Shown here: piece by piece, positions 1 through 6,872 of the stretch | Layout of the letters: every line of letters starts with the position of its first letter | Numbering within the stretch: position 1 is the first letter of the stretch | Virus record (IMG/VR): IMGVR_UViG_3300042945_001394 | Span: 1 to 28,747 of that record | Direction: 5' to 3' (one strand) | Length of the DNA: 28,747 nt | From: a virus | The notes under the pieces: generated by a model | The model's input: only the letters and a program-made list of their open reading frames with translations | Told to the model about the DNA's origin: nothing | The model's database searches: none | Position numbers and translations under genes: made by a program

Positions 1-1179
1 TTTTCCCTGCTCATATAAGCTGGCAATCGGCTCCGCTCGCGTAATTTTGCCCTTAGATGCCCGTACAGGTCGATACGATACTGATTTATCCACAATCCGC
101 AGAATTCTTTCGACCATATCGCCGCCATTATTGACCTCGGCAACGATCCGATCGGCTGAATGCTCGCGATAAAGTTTCACGGCTAAGTTAGCCCATTCGT
201 CTGGTTTGTATCGACCGCTTTCATCTTCTAAGACGTAATATCGATTATCTTCGCCTAAACCAGCGACGATAATGCCGGTTTCGTCTGATTCTGCGCCAGA
301 AGTAACCGCCGGATCGATCGCGATCACGATTCGGCGCATATCTGGCAGATTTTCGGCTTTTCGACGCTCCCGGTCAATCAAACCGTGCGTCCAAAGCGCG
401 CCCTCTACATCGTCGAGGATTTCAGCGTATAGCTCTTGCCGTCCTAGCCGGGTGCCTTCGTACTTCTCGCGCCACTTGTCTAAGACAGTCTGCGACAGAG
501 CAGTGTTCTCAAACGTTGAGCCGTGTACGAGATACGTCTTAGGGTCGGCAATAATCTGCCGAATGAGCTTCGTAGGCCTAGGCGTTGAGGTTAGACAAAG
601 CCTCGGGTGCTTGCCGAGACGTACTCCTAGGTTTAGCTGGTCGTAAGCATCATCGTAGCGCCAAGCTGCGACCTCATCGCCCCAGGCGTAGTGATACTGA
701 GGGCCGCGCATTCGATCTGGCTCATGCGCAGAGAAGCCGAGCAGCTTCGATCCGTTCCAAAGAACAAGCTCTGACAAATTCCGGTTATAGGCTTTGTCGA
801 TTTTGCCTTTCCAAAGGCATACCTGCGGGATCGCTTGAATAATGCCCGACGGACCCTCAAAGCAAACCCGCCTGAGATCGGATGAGGTAGGCGCGACGAT
901 CGCGCCGATCGTTTCGGGCTGAGTTAGAGCTTGAATAGCGATCCAGTTAGCACCGGCTAGCGTTTTGCCGAACGAGCGACCAGCGTTGATGAACCAAATA
1001 GACCACTGGGCTTCCCTGGTGCCAGGAAAGCCATTAGGCGCTAGCTGGTTGGGTCGAGCGGTTTCTATCCATTTCAACGACGCTAAGATTGCCGCCTGTT
1101 CGCTTTTGCTCGGCGAGTCTTGCAACAATTGCTCTAGCCTCGTCAAGCTCCGCTCGGAAATCTCCGACATCGCGCCCAT
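1..1179 (-). CDS. terL: Terminase large subunit (partial, C-terminus outside window)
   Basis: This is the ATPase-nuclease motor that packages DNA into the prohead. The first 393 residues are visible and the frame is still open at the left edge. Walker A is GRSFGKT (residues 67-73), Walker B is WGDE (166-169), and the coupling motif TSTPRPT lies at 197-203. The RNase-H-like nuclease starts at IDP (D289), with a second acidic stretch AEVNNGGDM near 348-356. The N-terminal run ARPNQLAP (41-48) is typical of Terminase_6-type large subunits, which argues for this early start. The start at 1179 has AGGAGA 11 bases upstream; a second ATG lies at 1170. The N-terminus overlaps the small-subunit gene by 146 bases in another frame. 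Portal and capsid genes are expected downstream, beyond the edge. Confidence 0.95.
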   Translation of the reverse strand, partial: MGAMSEISERSLTRLEQLLQDSPSKSEQAAILASLKWIETARPNQLAPNGFPGTREAQWSIWFINAGRSFGKTLAGANWIAIQALTQPETIGAIVAPTSSDLRRVCFEGPSGIIQAIPQVCLWKGKIDKAYNRNLSELVLWNGSKLLGFSAHEPDRMRGPQYHYAWGDEVAAWRYDDAYDQLNLGVRLGKHPRLCLTSTPRPTKLIRQIIADPKTYLVHGSTFENTALSQTVLDKWREKYEGTRLGRQELYAEILDDVEGALWTHGLIDRERRKAENLPDMRRIVIAIDPAVTSGAESDETGIIVAGLGEDNRYYVLEDESGRYKPDEWANLAVKLYREHSADRIVAEVNNGGDMVERILRIVDKSVSYRPVRASKGKITRAEPIASLYEQGK

Positions 1180-1648
1180 TCTCTGTAGATTCTCCTAATG
1201 CTAATCGTCCGACTTTTTGCGCTGTAGCAAGTGCCATAGCCATAGATGACAGCGCGGATGAGGTGAAGATTTTGCGCTCTGGCTCCAGGCCTTGAGCGAT
1301 CTTCTGGCGCTCGTATTGCGCCGCAACAAGCAGTTGGCCGATCTCTGCTTGTATCGCCTTAGCCAGCTTAAGCGATGACGAGTCGAATTCGACCGAAGCC
1401 TTGAGAAGCTCTTTCCGCTTCTTGGCATCGATATCCTCTCTGAGCTTACGCTCGAATATCGCTCGCTCTTCCTGCCAGCCTTCCTTTTTGCAGCGCAGCG
1501 CGATTGTGCCGTAGTTAACGTTGTACTCGGCCTCTAGCTGTTGGTAGGTCGGAAACCTACGGAAGCCGTTTTCGTCCTCTACGCCTTGAACGTAAGCGGC
1601 TCGTACACGCTGCCACAGCTCTTCCGGGTATTTAGCGCCTCTAGGCAT
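1034..1648 (-). CDS. terS: Terminase small subunit (predicted)
   Basis: Predicted DNA-recognition subunit that binds phage DNA and loads the large subunit. It has 204 residues. The N-terminal part (about 1-60) reads as a helix-turn-helix: YPEELWQRVRAAYVQG, then a QQLEAEYNVNYGTIALRCKKE segment with the spacing of a recognition helix. Residues 60-150 are helical and charged, suited to oligomerisation. The assignment rests on the N-terminal HTH, the size and the position immediately upstream of the large terminase. The family is too divergent to assign by a unique motif. The last 146 bases also encode the start of the large subunit. Confidence 0.75.
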   Translation of the reverse strand: MPRGAKYPEELWQRVRAAYVQGVEDENGFRRFPTYQQLEAEYNVNYGTIALRCKKEGWQEERAIFERKLREDIDAKKRKELLKASVEFDSSSLKLAKAIQAEIGQLLVAAQYERQKIAQGLEPERKIFTSSALSSMAMALATAQKVGRLALGESTENGRDVGDFRAELDEARAIVARLAEQKRTGGNLSVVEMDRNRSTQPASA

Positions 1649-2387
1649 TTTGTTCCAAGATCAAAGAGAAAGTGCAAGACACTGCCGAATCACCAGAGCT
1701 TGAAACCGCCCTAGCCTCTATATCCGATTTTTCGGGAATCGCTAGCGCAACGCCGAAATCGAAGCCGACGAACTGATTGGTTAGCGTTAACACGGTTTTC
1801 GTCTGAAAGACTTCACCGAAAGGACGAACCTTTAAACGCACAATAACGTATTTGTTAGAACTTTCCGCGCCTACAGAGACGGTTCCCTGTTGCATGTACG
1901 CCGTATATCCAGCAGGAACCGTATAGATGGTCATAAGAGTCTGACCTTCTCCAGCGGTGATGCGAGCGTATAGGTTCGCAGGTACACCAGATGTAACCGT
2001 ACCAGTGCCAATATTGATATTGCCTGCGTTCGTCTGGCCGCTTCCAGCAGTCAGTACGCGAGCGCGAAACATTCGAATATATGACTTAGTAGTGCTTACA
2101 GCCGTCTGGCCGTTAAGCGTGATCGTCTCGCTCGCCTCCGCATAATTTTCGTCGAGCCCTGAGATAAGAACCGTTCGCGCACCGGTGCCGGCAGCGGCAT
2201 CGTCTGCTGATGAACTACTTACCGTCATCGTAGACGCCGAAGGGGGATAAACGTATAAGCCGCCAGCGTCCCATATCGTTTCTTCGCTGGTACCCACCAA
2301 TTGGTTGTAACCAAACTTGAATTCAGACTTATGCTTGTAGAGCAGGCCCTTCGAAAGCTGAATTCCGGTAAATGAATCTATCGGCAT
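1641..2387 (-). CDS. Predicted virion structural protein
   Basis: This 248-residue protein resembles a beta-rich protein often met in aquatic podo- and siphoviruses near the packaging or structural genes. Recognisable segments are a FGYNQLVGTSEETIWDAGG stretch (about 25-43), a Ser/Thr-rich segment with TMTVSSSSADDAAAGTGART, and ETITLNGQTAVSTTKS. These fit a small jelly-roll or decoration-type virion protein. No catalytic motif is present. Its stop overlaps the start of the small terminase by 8 bases, so it probably opens the packaging operon. The exact virion role (decoration, head fibre or baseplate) cannot be told from sequence. Confidence 0.65.
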   Translation of the reverse strand: MPIDSFTGIQLSKGLLYKHKSEFKFGYNQLVGTSEETIWDAGGLYVYPPSASTMTVSSSSADDAAAGTGARTVLISGLDENYAEASETITLNGQTAVSTTKSYIRMFRARVLTAGSGQTNAGNINIGTGTVTSGVPANLYARITAGEGQTLMTIYTVPAGYTAYMQQGTVSVGAESSNKYVIVRLKVRPFGEVFQTKTVLTLTNQFVGFDFGVALAIPEKSDIEARAVSSSGDSAVSCTFSLILEQNA

Positions 2388-2448
2388 TTGGTCACCAGAG
2401 GGTTAAAAAGTGTTTCCTGTGCGTAATTTACATGGATAAACGATAACA

Positions 2449-2721
2449 ATGCAATGTCACTGCGGAGGGGAGACTCGGGTACTTGAGTCTCGCAAAACGT
2501 CTGATGGCCTTAAACGTAGGCGCAAATGCACACTTTGTGCGTACAGGTTTACCACCGTAGAGCGCATCTTAGAAGTGCAGCCGGTACCTAAGCCAGCCAA
2601 GCCAGCGCCACAAATCCGACCAAAACCGACCAAAACCGACAAGGTTCACGTTCGTAGGCGCATAGAAGACCTAGCGCTAGAAGATTCCTATTTCGATACA
2701 GGCTCACGCTATCGATGGTAG
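2449..2721 (+). CDS. NrdR-like zinc-ribbon protein without ATP cone
   Basis: This 90-residue protein starts with the zinc-ribbon signature of NrdR, the repressor of ribonucleotide reductase genes. C3 and C5 form the first knuckle and C27-x2-C30 the second, followed by the hallmark YRFTTVER (32-39) and preceded by the basic patch LKRRRKC. Canonical NrdR is about 150-170 residues and continues with an ATP-cone. Here it is replaced by a Pro/Lys-rich linker (about 44-65) and a short charged tail. The first pair is C-x-C rather than the usual C-x2-C. The linker DNA contains 2.6 copies of a 10-bp repeat (2616-2641). A DNA-binding or decoy role is inferred, not shown. Confidence 0.7.
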   Translation: MQCHCGGETRVLESRKTSDGLKRRRKCTLCAYRFTTVERILEVQPVPKPAKPAPQIRPKPTKTDKVHVRRRIEDLALEDSYFDTGSRYRW

Positions 2722-2930
2722 CCAGCCCATAGATATTTACTACTTTACGCAATTTATAAATTTGATTAATGTTCGCTTTCTGTGTCCTATCGCATCCTAG
2801 ATAGGTCAGATTGGTGCGAATGCTTTTCTTAATGACTCTTGGGTCATTTACTGACGCTTAGTCCAGCTTGGTGATTTCTTAAAGAGCTATTGATTAAGAC
2901 TGGCTTACGGCGTCTTTTTAAGGAACTTTT
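2722..2930 (+). promoter_or_regulatory. Structured leader with terminator-like end upstream of the LuxR-type gene
   Basis: This 209-base stretch has no convincing gene. It holds several inverted repeats. CCTATC (2786-2791) pairs with GATAGG (2800-2805), and this competes with TCGCAtCC (2790-2797) pairing with GGTGCGA (2813-2819). AATGAC (2831-2836) pairs with GTCATT (2843-2848). A long-range pair, GACGC (2853-2857) with GCGTC (2910-2914), is reinforced by AGTC (2860-2863) with GACT (2898-2901). The last arm is followed directly by TTTTT (2915-2919) and then the ribosome-binding site of the next gene. This has the form of an attenuator, but the final stem encloses a long loop, so the call is tentative. 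Confidence 0.4.
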
Positions 2931-3212
2931 ATGGGTCCACGGATGATGGAAATTCTTACGCTAGTACATAAAGGTGCGACGCTTAGAGAGGTAGCGCAGA
3001 AGTTAGATATCAGCTATTCGACGGTTGCCGTACATCTGTCGCGTATCTACCGGGCTTGTGGCGTTAAGGATGTTGACGAGCTACGAATCATTGATCGGCG
3101 CGAAATCGAGCGTCGGATGGCCGTTAACTTGATCGCTCGCAAATTGAAGGCTTGGAAGGGCTCTCCTGATCTTAAGAGGCTTATGCCGCACGTTTTAGAG
3201 GAGCTTAAATAA
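2931..3212 (+). CDS. LuxR/GerE-type helix-turn-helix protein
   Basis: This 93-residue, single-domain DNA-binding protein is probably a phage transcription regulator. Residues 5-65 follow the LuxR C-terminal HTH pattern: EILTLVHKGATLREVAQKLDI, then STVAVHLSRIYRACGVKDVDEL. The recognition helix is SYSTVAVHLSRIYRA. There is no receiver or ligand domain, which is usual for small phage members. AAGGA precedes the ATG by 6 bases. The stop overlaps the start of the next gene (TAATG), so the two are translationally coupled. The structured leader ahead of it suggests control after initiation. The target is unknown. Confidence 0.85.
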   Translation: MGPRMMEILTLVHKGATLREVAQKLDISYSTVAVHLSRIYRACGVKDVDELRIIDRREIERRMAVNLIARKLKAWKGSPDLKRLMPHVLEELK

Positions 3213-3370
3213 TGTGGTGGGTAATCATTGGCGGCTGGATGGTGCTTTCGTGGTTCACGCATATTATTGCGTGCCTACAGGATGGCAGTTGGGGCTTTCT
3301 GATAGCCGGGGCGCTGTTCTTCCCGATTGCTTGGATTCACGGAACTGGAGTGTGGTTAGGGGTATGGTAG
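3212..3370 (+). CDS. Small membrane protein, 52 residues
   Basis: A very hydrophobic Trp-rich mini-protein. Residues 2-22 (beginning MWWVIIGGWMVLSWF) and 27-42 (WGFLIAGALFFPIAW) form two likely transmembrane helices joined by a short polar turn with DGS. It starts on the TAATG that ends the HTH gene and its stop overlaps the next start (ATGGTAG), so it sits tightly inside the operon. Similar WGFLIAG-FFPIAW proteins occur in phages without known function. A longer reading in another frame from 3214 overlaps this region, but its first third looks like noise whereas this frame is a coherent membrane protein. Confidence 0.75.
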   Translation: MWWVIIGGWMVLSWFTHIIACLQDGSWGFLIAGALFFPIAWIHGTGVWLGVW

Positions 3371-3564
3371 AGCGACCAGTTGTCGACCCGGAATATTTCT
3401 GGCGACCGATTGATACTTACCCTGGCGGAAGTAAAGCACTGCTTCTTAATCGTGCCGGTATGGCCGTCGTAGGTAAGACCACCGGCAAAGATGACTGGTT
3501 TGTGGCGTGGTGCCCTCTGCCGAAGATTCCGCCGGACATAAAACAACTGCTGGGGAATACATGA
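3364..3564 (+). CDS. Hypothetical protein, 66 residues
   Basis: A short soluble protein beginning MVERPVVDPEYFWRPIDTYP. The frame is open further upstream to 3214, but the ATG at 3364 is preferred: it overlaps the membrane-protein stop, and the upstream part would overlap that gene completely. The middle, KALLLNRAGMAVVGKTTGKD, followed by DWFVAWCPLPKIP, looks like a small beta-sheet domain ending in a Trp-Cys-Pro motif. No family or function recognised. The stop overlaps the next start (ATGA). Confidence 0.7.
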   Translation: MVERPVVDPEYFWRPIDTYPGGSKALLLNRAGMAVVGKTTGKDDWFVAWCPLPKIPPDIKQLLGNT

Positions 3565-3725
3565 CAGACGATGACCTAAGGCGAATTCTGCTGCGGTTGA
3601 ACCTAGATCGTATGCCGCAAAGCAAGGAAGCGTATTACGAGGCGCTTAAACGGGTCGTGGCAGAAGCCAAGCGACAAGAACAGTGGAAACCAGCGACCAA
3701 GATTGGTGCGCTTTTAGGAGATTGA
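3561..3725 (+). CDS. Hypothetical protein, 54 residues
   Basis: A small helical, charged protein (MTDDDLRRILLRLNLDRM at the start; about a third of its residues are charged). The ATG at 3561 overlaps the preceding stop as ATGA and is preferred over the in-frame ATG at 3507, which would lie wholly inside the previous gene. The end of the gene supplies AGGAG for the MazG-like gene that follows. No function can be assigned. Confidence 0.65.
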   Translation: MTDDDLRRILLRLNLDRMPQSKEAYYEALKRVVAEAKRQEQWKPATKIGALLGD

Positions 3726-3727
3726 CC

Positions 3728-4048
3728 TTGAGATACGAACAACTGCAAGACAACATCATCGGCTGGGCGAAAGATCGCGGCATCATCGAACACAGTACCG
3801 CTCAAGCTCAGTTCTTAAAGGCCGTCTCAGAGCTTGGCGAGCTAGCCGATGCGCTAGCCAAGAACCGACCTCAAGAACTGGTCGATGCTGTCGGAGACGT
3901 ACAGGTTTGCCTGATCAATATGTGCGAAATCCTGAATATCGATACGGTCGAATGCCTGGAAGCTGCATGGCAACAGATCAAAGACCGTAAGGGATACATG
4001 ATTGCTGGCGGCGTATTCGTAAAAGAAGATGACACGCCTAAAGCCTGA
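3728..4048 (+). CDS. MazG-like nucleotide pyrophosphohydrolase
   Basis: Predicted all-alpha NTP pyrophosphohydrolase that cleaves (d)NTPs to monophosphates and pyrophosphate; phage copies are thought to reshape nucleotide or alarmone pools. The metal-binding pattern is present: ExxE at 35-38 in SELGEL, then ExxD at 50-53 and D57 in QELVDAVGDVQV. A TTG start at 3728 is chosen because AGGAG lies 7 bases upstream; the ATG at 3683 would sit inside the previous gene without such a site. At 106 residues it is a compact single-domain form. The neighbouring DNA-modification and recombination genes fit a nucleotide-metabolism role. Confidence 0.8.
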   Translation: MRYEQLQDNIIGWAKDRGIIEHSTAQAQFLKAVSELGELADALAKNRPQELVDAVGDVQVCLINMCEILNIDTVECLEAAWQQIKDRKGYMIAGGVFVKEDDTPKA

Positions 4049-4340
4049 TAAAGACTTCGTGGCGGTGCAAGCTGCTCGGATGAAAGAGCTATTGCACCAG
4101 AGAGCTATGCTTGAGCGCGACGATCTCGAATACGTCGTAGAGCGAATCTCTAAGCTCAAAGATCAGCGCTTACAGGAATGCGTGGCAGAGCTTATCGGCT
4201 GGTCAGACGATGATAGAGCGGAGATAGAGACGTTCGTGGCGATCGCGATTGAGATCATGAAAACTACGAACGTTTCTAAGCTCAGAGATGCAGCGCGTAA
4301 GGTTGAATTGCGCTTTCTACTACGAGAGCAGCCAGAGTAG
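4029..4340 (+). CDS. Hypothetical helical protein, 103 residues
   Basis: A predicted all-helical, highly charged protein starting MTRLKPDKDFVAVQAARMKE. It contains LEYVVERISKLKDQRLQECV and a C-terminal VSKLRDAARKVELRFLL segment. It overlaps the MazG-like gene by 20 bases and ends the plus-strand unit, with only 7 bases to the convergent glycosyltransferase gene. No family is recognised. It could be a small partner or regulator of the preceding enzyme, but only its position suggests that. Confidence 0.7.
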   Translation: MTRLKPDKDFVAVQAARMKELLHQRAMLERDDLEYVVERISKLKDQRLQECVAELIGWSDDDRAEIETFVAIAIEIMKTTNVSKLRDAARKVELRFLLREQPE

Positions 4341-4347
4341 AGATACG

Positions 4348-5220
4348 CTATCGCTTCTTATGTTCTTGGCTCACGATTTGTGGTACCGCATTCTTCCAGA
4401 TTACTTTATGGTGTAGCCGTCTATTCTTTGCTCCCATTTCAGAAATTTTTACGCAGCTAGGTGCATACATGACCGAGTAGAAGCTCTTAACGTATGTACC
4501 TAGATCGAGATAAATATCCGTTAGACCACCCTGATTGGCTTGTGTCTGTATCTGTTCGAGTCGAATCCTAGGCACTGTAACGAATAGCAAACCGAGATTG
4601 CCTAGCGTAACGTATGCGTTCACATCTTCGTTGATTCGACCCATAAACTTAAAGGGCCGCTCGGTAGCCATGAAAAACGAATTCATCGCTTTTCTAGAAA
4701 AGAGTTTTTGAGCACCGATCTTGCCAACCTTAGAGCCTGGGCCACCTACGAAATCACCACCTTGCGACATGCAAACTGCGTGGGCTTTAGACTCTATAAG
4801 AAAGTCTACGAAAGCCTCGCATATCTTATTCATGTCATTTATTTTTGTTTGCGCAGTTATATATTCGTAATCGTTGTTAAAGGTATGCCTGAACGTAGTG
4901 TAATCATCATCTAACTGCAAAAAGTAATCGATACCTAACTCTTTAGCGACCACAAAATTCCAATTGCGAGCGTATACAACCGAATTGCGTTTTCTGAAGT
5001 TATCGCCACTGTCGGTGTAGTCAATAGCCGCTTGCTTACTGAACACTACTACCTGATCTTTGTATAGCTTCTTGTATTCGTCAACCTGCGAATCTTCATC
5101 ATCTACCATTAGATATATCTTGCCAGTGTAGCCCTGCGCTCTTAGCGTCTTGCATGTGCGTACATTATTTGCTCGACCATGTGTAAGGATGAAAACGGCA
5201 AAATTATTCTTCATCTTCAT
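4348..5220 (-). CDS. TET-associated-type glycosyltransferase (predicted DNA base glycosylation)
   Basis: This 290-residue GT-A-fold glycosyltransferase resembles the family first described beside phage TET/JBP oxygenases. The N-terminus has the typical FILTHGRANNV start (9-19), KTLRAQGYTGKIYLMVDDED follows, and the metal-binding DDD is at 104-106 (LQLDDDY). An acceptor-site-like GRINEDVNAY follows later. In that family the enzyme is thought to add sugar to an oxidised pyrimidine in phage DNA, protecting it from restriction. It overlaps the ParB-like gene by 17 bases and has GAGGA 8 bases upstream. Its base composition is visibly more AT-rich than its neighbours, which suggests later acquisition. 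No TET gene is visible in the window. Confidence 0.8.
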   Translation of the reverse strand: MKMKNNFAVFILTHGRANNVRTCKTLRAQGYTGKIYLMVDDEDSQVDEYKKLYKDQVVVFSKQAAIDYTDSGDNFRKRNSVVYARNWNFVVAKELGIDYFLQLDDDYTTFRHTFNNDYEYITAQTKINDMNKICEAFVDFLIESKAHAVCMSQGGDFVGGPGSKVGKIGAQKLFSRKAMNSFFMATERPFKFMGRINEDVNAYVTLGNLGLLFVTVPRIRLEQIQTQANQGGLTDIYLDLGTYVKSFYSVMYAPSCVKISEMGAKNRRLHHKVIWKNAVPQIVSQEHKKR

Positions 5221-5971
5221 CGTAAATGTCCTCTATTTTTTTGGACAAGTTTACCCATCCGTTTTTAATCGCATCATCGAAATCGACGATCACCAACGCA
5301 GAAAGCTCCATCAATTCCTGTACTTCTTTAGATGAGTGCGCGTAATAGTCAGCGATCCTCTCGAAGTTCAAGACCACATGCCTTCCAGCCGTAAGCATTA
5401 AGAAGTCTTTTTCTTCTTGCGGTATCTTGGCTTTCTTAATCGCATCTATGATCTCGAATGCCTTCGAGTCATCGTAAAGGTCTTTAACGTTGGGCTTTTC
5501 GCCGGACGGCTCATAGGTCGGAGCTTCTACTTTCTTCGTATATGGATTGTCTTGCTCTAAGTCTACGTCGAGAATTTCTGTTAGTTCTTCTTCGTTGAAG
5601 CCTAGCAGATCGATATTAAAGTCAGAATCCTTTAGATCGGCTATCTCTAAAGCCAGCATATCCAGATTCCAGCCGGCATTAAGAGCTAATTTATTGTCAG
5701 CAATGACTAACGCCTTTCGCTCTGTATCCGATAGATGATCTAAGACTATGACCGGCACCTGCTTGAGCCCGAGCTTACGCGCCGCAGAAAGTCGGCCATG
5801 CCCAGCTACGATTACGCCATCATCGCCAACTAGGATCGGATTCGTAAACCCAAACGCCTTTATGCTGGCGGCGATCTGTGCGATTTGCTCTTCGGAGTGA
5901 GTGCGCGAATTTTTCGCGTATGGCAGTAGGCGATCAATGTCCCACTGCTCGATTCTGTCTACGATTTTCAT
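5204..5971 (-). CDS. ParB-like nuclease-fold protein with modification-linked C-domain
   Basis: Residues 1-110 are a ParB/Srx N-terminal domain: WDIDRLLPYAKNSRTH, FGFTNPILVGDDGVIVAGHG, then RLSAARKLGLKQVPVI and ADNKLAL. The box reads GHGR, as in phage ParB domains fused to DNA methyltransferases, not the GERR of chromosome-partition ParB. The C-terminal part (about 150-255) has no methylase motifs. It contains PTYEPSGEKPNVKDLYDD, an LTAGRHVVLNFERIADYYAH helix, and ALVIVDFDDAI. It is translationally coupled to the gene before it (ATGA) and to the glycosyltransferase after it. A role in targeting or regulating DNA modification is inferred from that linkage. Confidence 0.8.
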   Translation of the reverse strand: MKIVDRIEQWDIDRLLPYAKNSRTHSEEQIAQIAASIKAFGFTNPILVGDDGVIVAGHGRLSAARKLGLKQVPVIVLDHLSDTERKALVIADNKLALNAGWNLDMLALEIADLKDSDFNIDLLGFNEEELTEILDVDLEQDNPYTKKVEAPTYEPSGEKPNVKDLYDDSKAFEIIDAIKKAKIPQEEKDFLMLTAGRHVVLNFERIADYYAHSSKEVQELMELSALVIVDFDDAIKNGWVNLSKKIEDIYDEDEE

Positions 5972-6609
5972 TTGACTAGATAGTCCTTAAGTACGATACC
6001 GTTATCGGGATCGCCTACGCGACATTGCCGGACCCAGATGTTACGCCCGGATGGTAAAGATCGCCAGTGGCCGCGCCGATCATGCGCCCGAGGGCTTGCG
6101 TGGGTACCACCCAGGCTAACAGACTCAGTAGGCCGAGGATCGACTCGCAGCATCTTCCATTCGAACATCGGTTTAGACTTTATACGCGCCAAGCCTGTCG
6201 TTTTTCTCACCCGGTGGTAGCAAGTCTGCGGCTTCTGCAATCTTGATAACAGAGTGTCGATCACTGCCAGCGCTTGTACGATCTGCTCTCTGCTCGGCAA
6301 CGATCCGTCTTTCGGCGGATATAGCTTCAGCCCTTCCTCGGTATTCATGTAGGCAAACGGCGCAATCGGATGAACCTTATTGCCTATGATGACTAGCCCC
6401 CCTATAGCCACGCTATCGCCTCCGTATGAGGCCCTTATAGAGAACCAGCTTCCAGAAGCATCTATCGCCACGATCATTGTTTGATCGTATGGCAGATGCA
6501 AGAGCCTCTCGCCGTCTAGCTCGAAGTGAACCTCTTGTTTAAGCTGGCCGAGATCGAACCAATGCCCGTCTGGGCTGAATTGCGAGAAATACCGAATCAG
6601 TGGTGTCAA
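5968..6609 (-). CDS. Conserved phage protein of unknown function
   Basis: A 213-residue protein starting with TTG at 6609; AGGAG lies 6 bases upstream within TTTACTAGGAG. The body (about 20-115) alternates strands, for example QTMIVAIDASGSWFSIRASY. The C-terminus carries a motif seen in many uncharacterised phage proteins: RRGHWRSLPSGRNIWVR (from about 178), then VGDPDNGIVLKDY. The His-Arg-rich tail with GDP could contact nucleic acid, but there is no catalytic signature. It immediately precedes the ParB-like gene (ATGA overlap), so it may belong to the same modification or replication unit. Confidence 0.7.
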   Translation of the reverse strand: MTPLIRYFSQFSPDGHWFDLGQLKQEVHFELDGERLLHLPYDQTMIVAIDASGSWFSIRASYGGDSVAIGGLVIIGNKVHPIAPFAYMNTEEGLKLYPPKDGSLPSREQIVQALAVIDTLLSRLQKPQTCYHRVRKTTGLARIKSKPMFEWKMLRVDPRPTESVSLGGTHASPRAHDRRGHWRSLPSGRNIWVRQCRVGDPDNGIVLKDYLVK

Positions 6610-6626
6610 TTTTCGCTCCTAGTAAA

Positions 6627-6872
6627 TCAAACGATCTTTAGGAAATCTTGATATGCAGACTCGATCGGCTCTTCGGACCCGCGCAAACCCTTGGCCCACG
6701 CCTTCCTTGTCACTCTTAGAAGGGTATCGGCAGACGTATCGCCCCTAGCCTTACGAACGTCTGCGATGTATTGATCGGCTGCCGTTTTAGGCGTCTTAGC
6801 GGCGGCGATCTTACGCAGCAGCCATCTCACTTCGCAAAAGTGACGATAGCTTTCTGATCGCTTGTCTAGCAT
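6627..6872 (-). CDS. Small conserved phage protein
   Basis: An 81-residue protein with the pattern ESYRHFCEVRWLLR near the N-terminus and DQYIADVRKARGD followed by LLRVTRKAWAKG. This matches a family of small phage proteins of unknown function usually found next to replication genes. The start at 6872 (MLDKRSES) fits the family length; an in-frame ATG at 6896 would add 8 residues and increase the overlap with the preceding gene from 62 to 86 bases. Neither start has a strong ribosome-binding site, so translation is probably coupled. Confidence 0.65.
   Translation of the reverse strand: MLDKRSESYRHFCEVRWLLRKIAAAKTPKTAADQYIADVRKARGDTSADTLLRVTRKAWAKGLRGSEEPIESAYQDFLKIV

Noticed and set aside
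272-646. Plus-strand frame of 124 codons at the left edge
   Set aside because: Lies opposite the large terminase, whose ATPase and nuclease motifs are unmistakable; Arg/Ser-rich shadow composition.
3214-3363. N-terminal extension of the 66-residue protein
   Set aside because: It would overlap completely a coherent two-helix membrane protein; the ATG at 3364 coupled to that gene's stop is more plausible.
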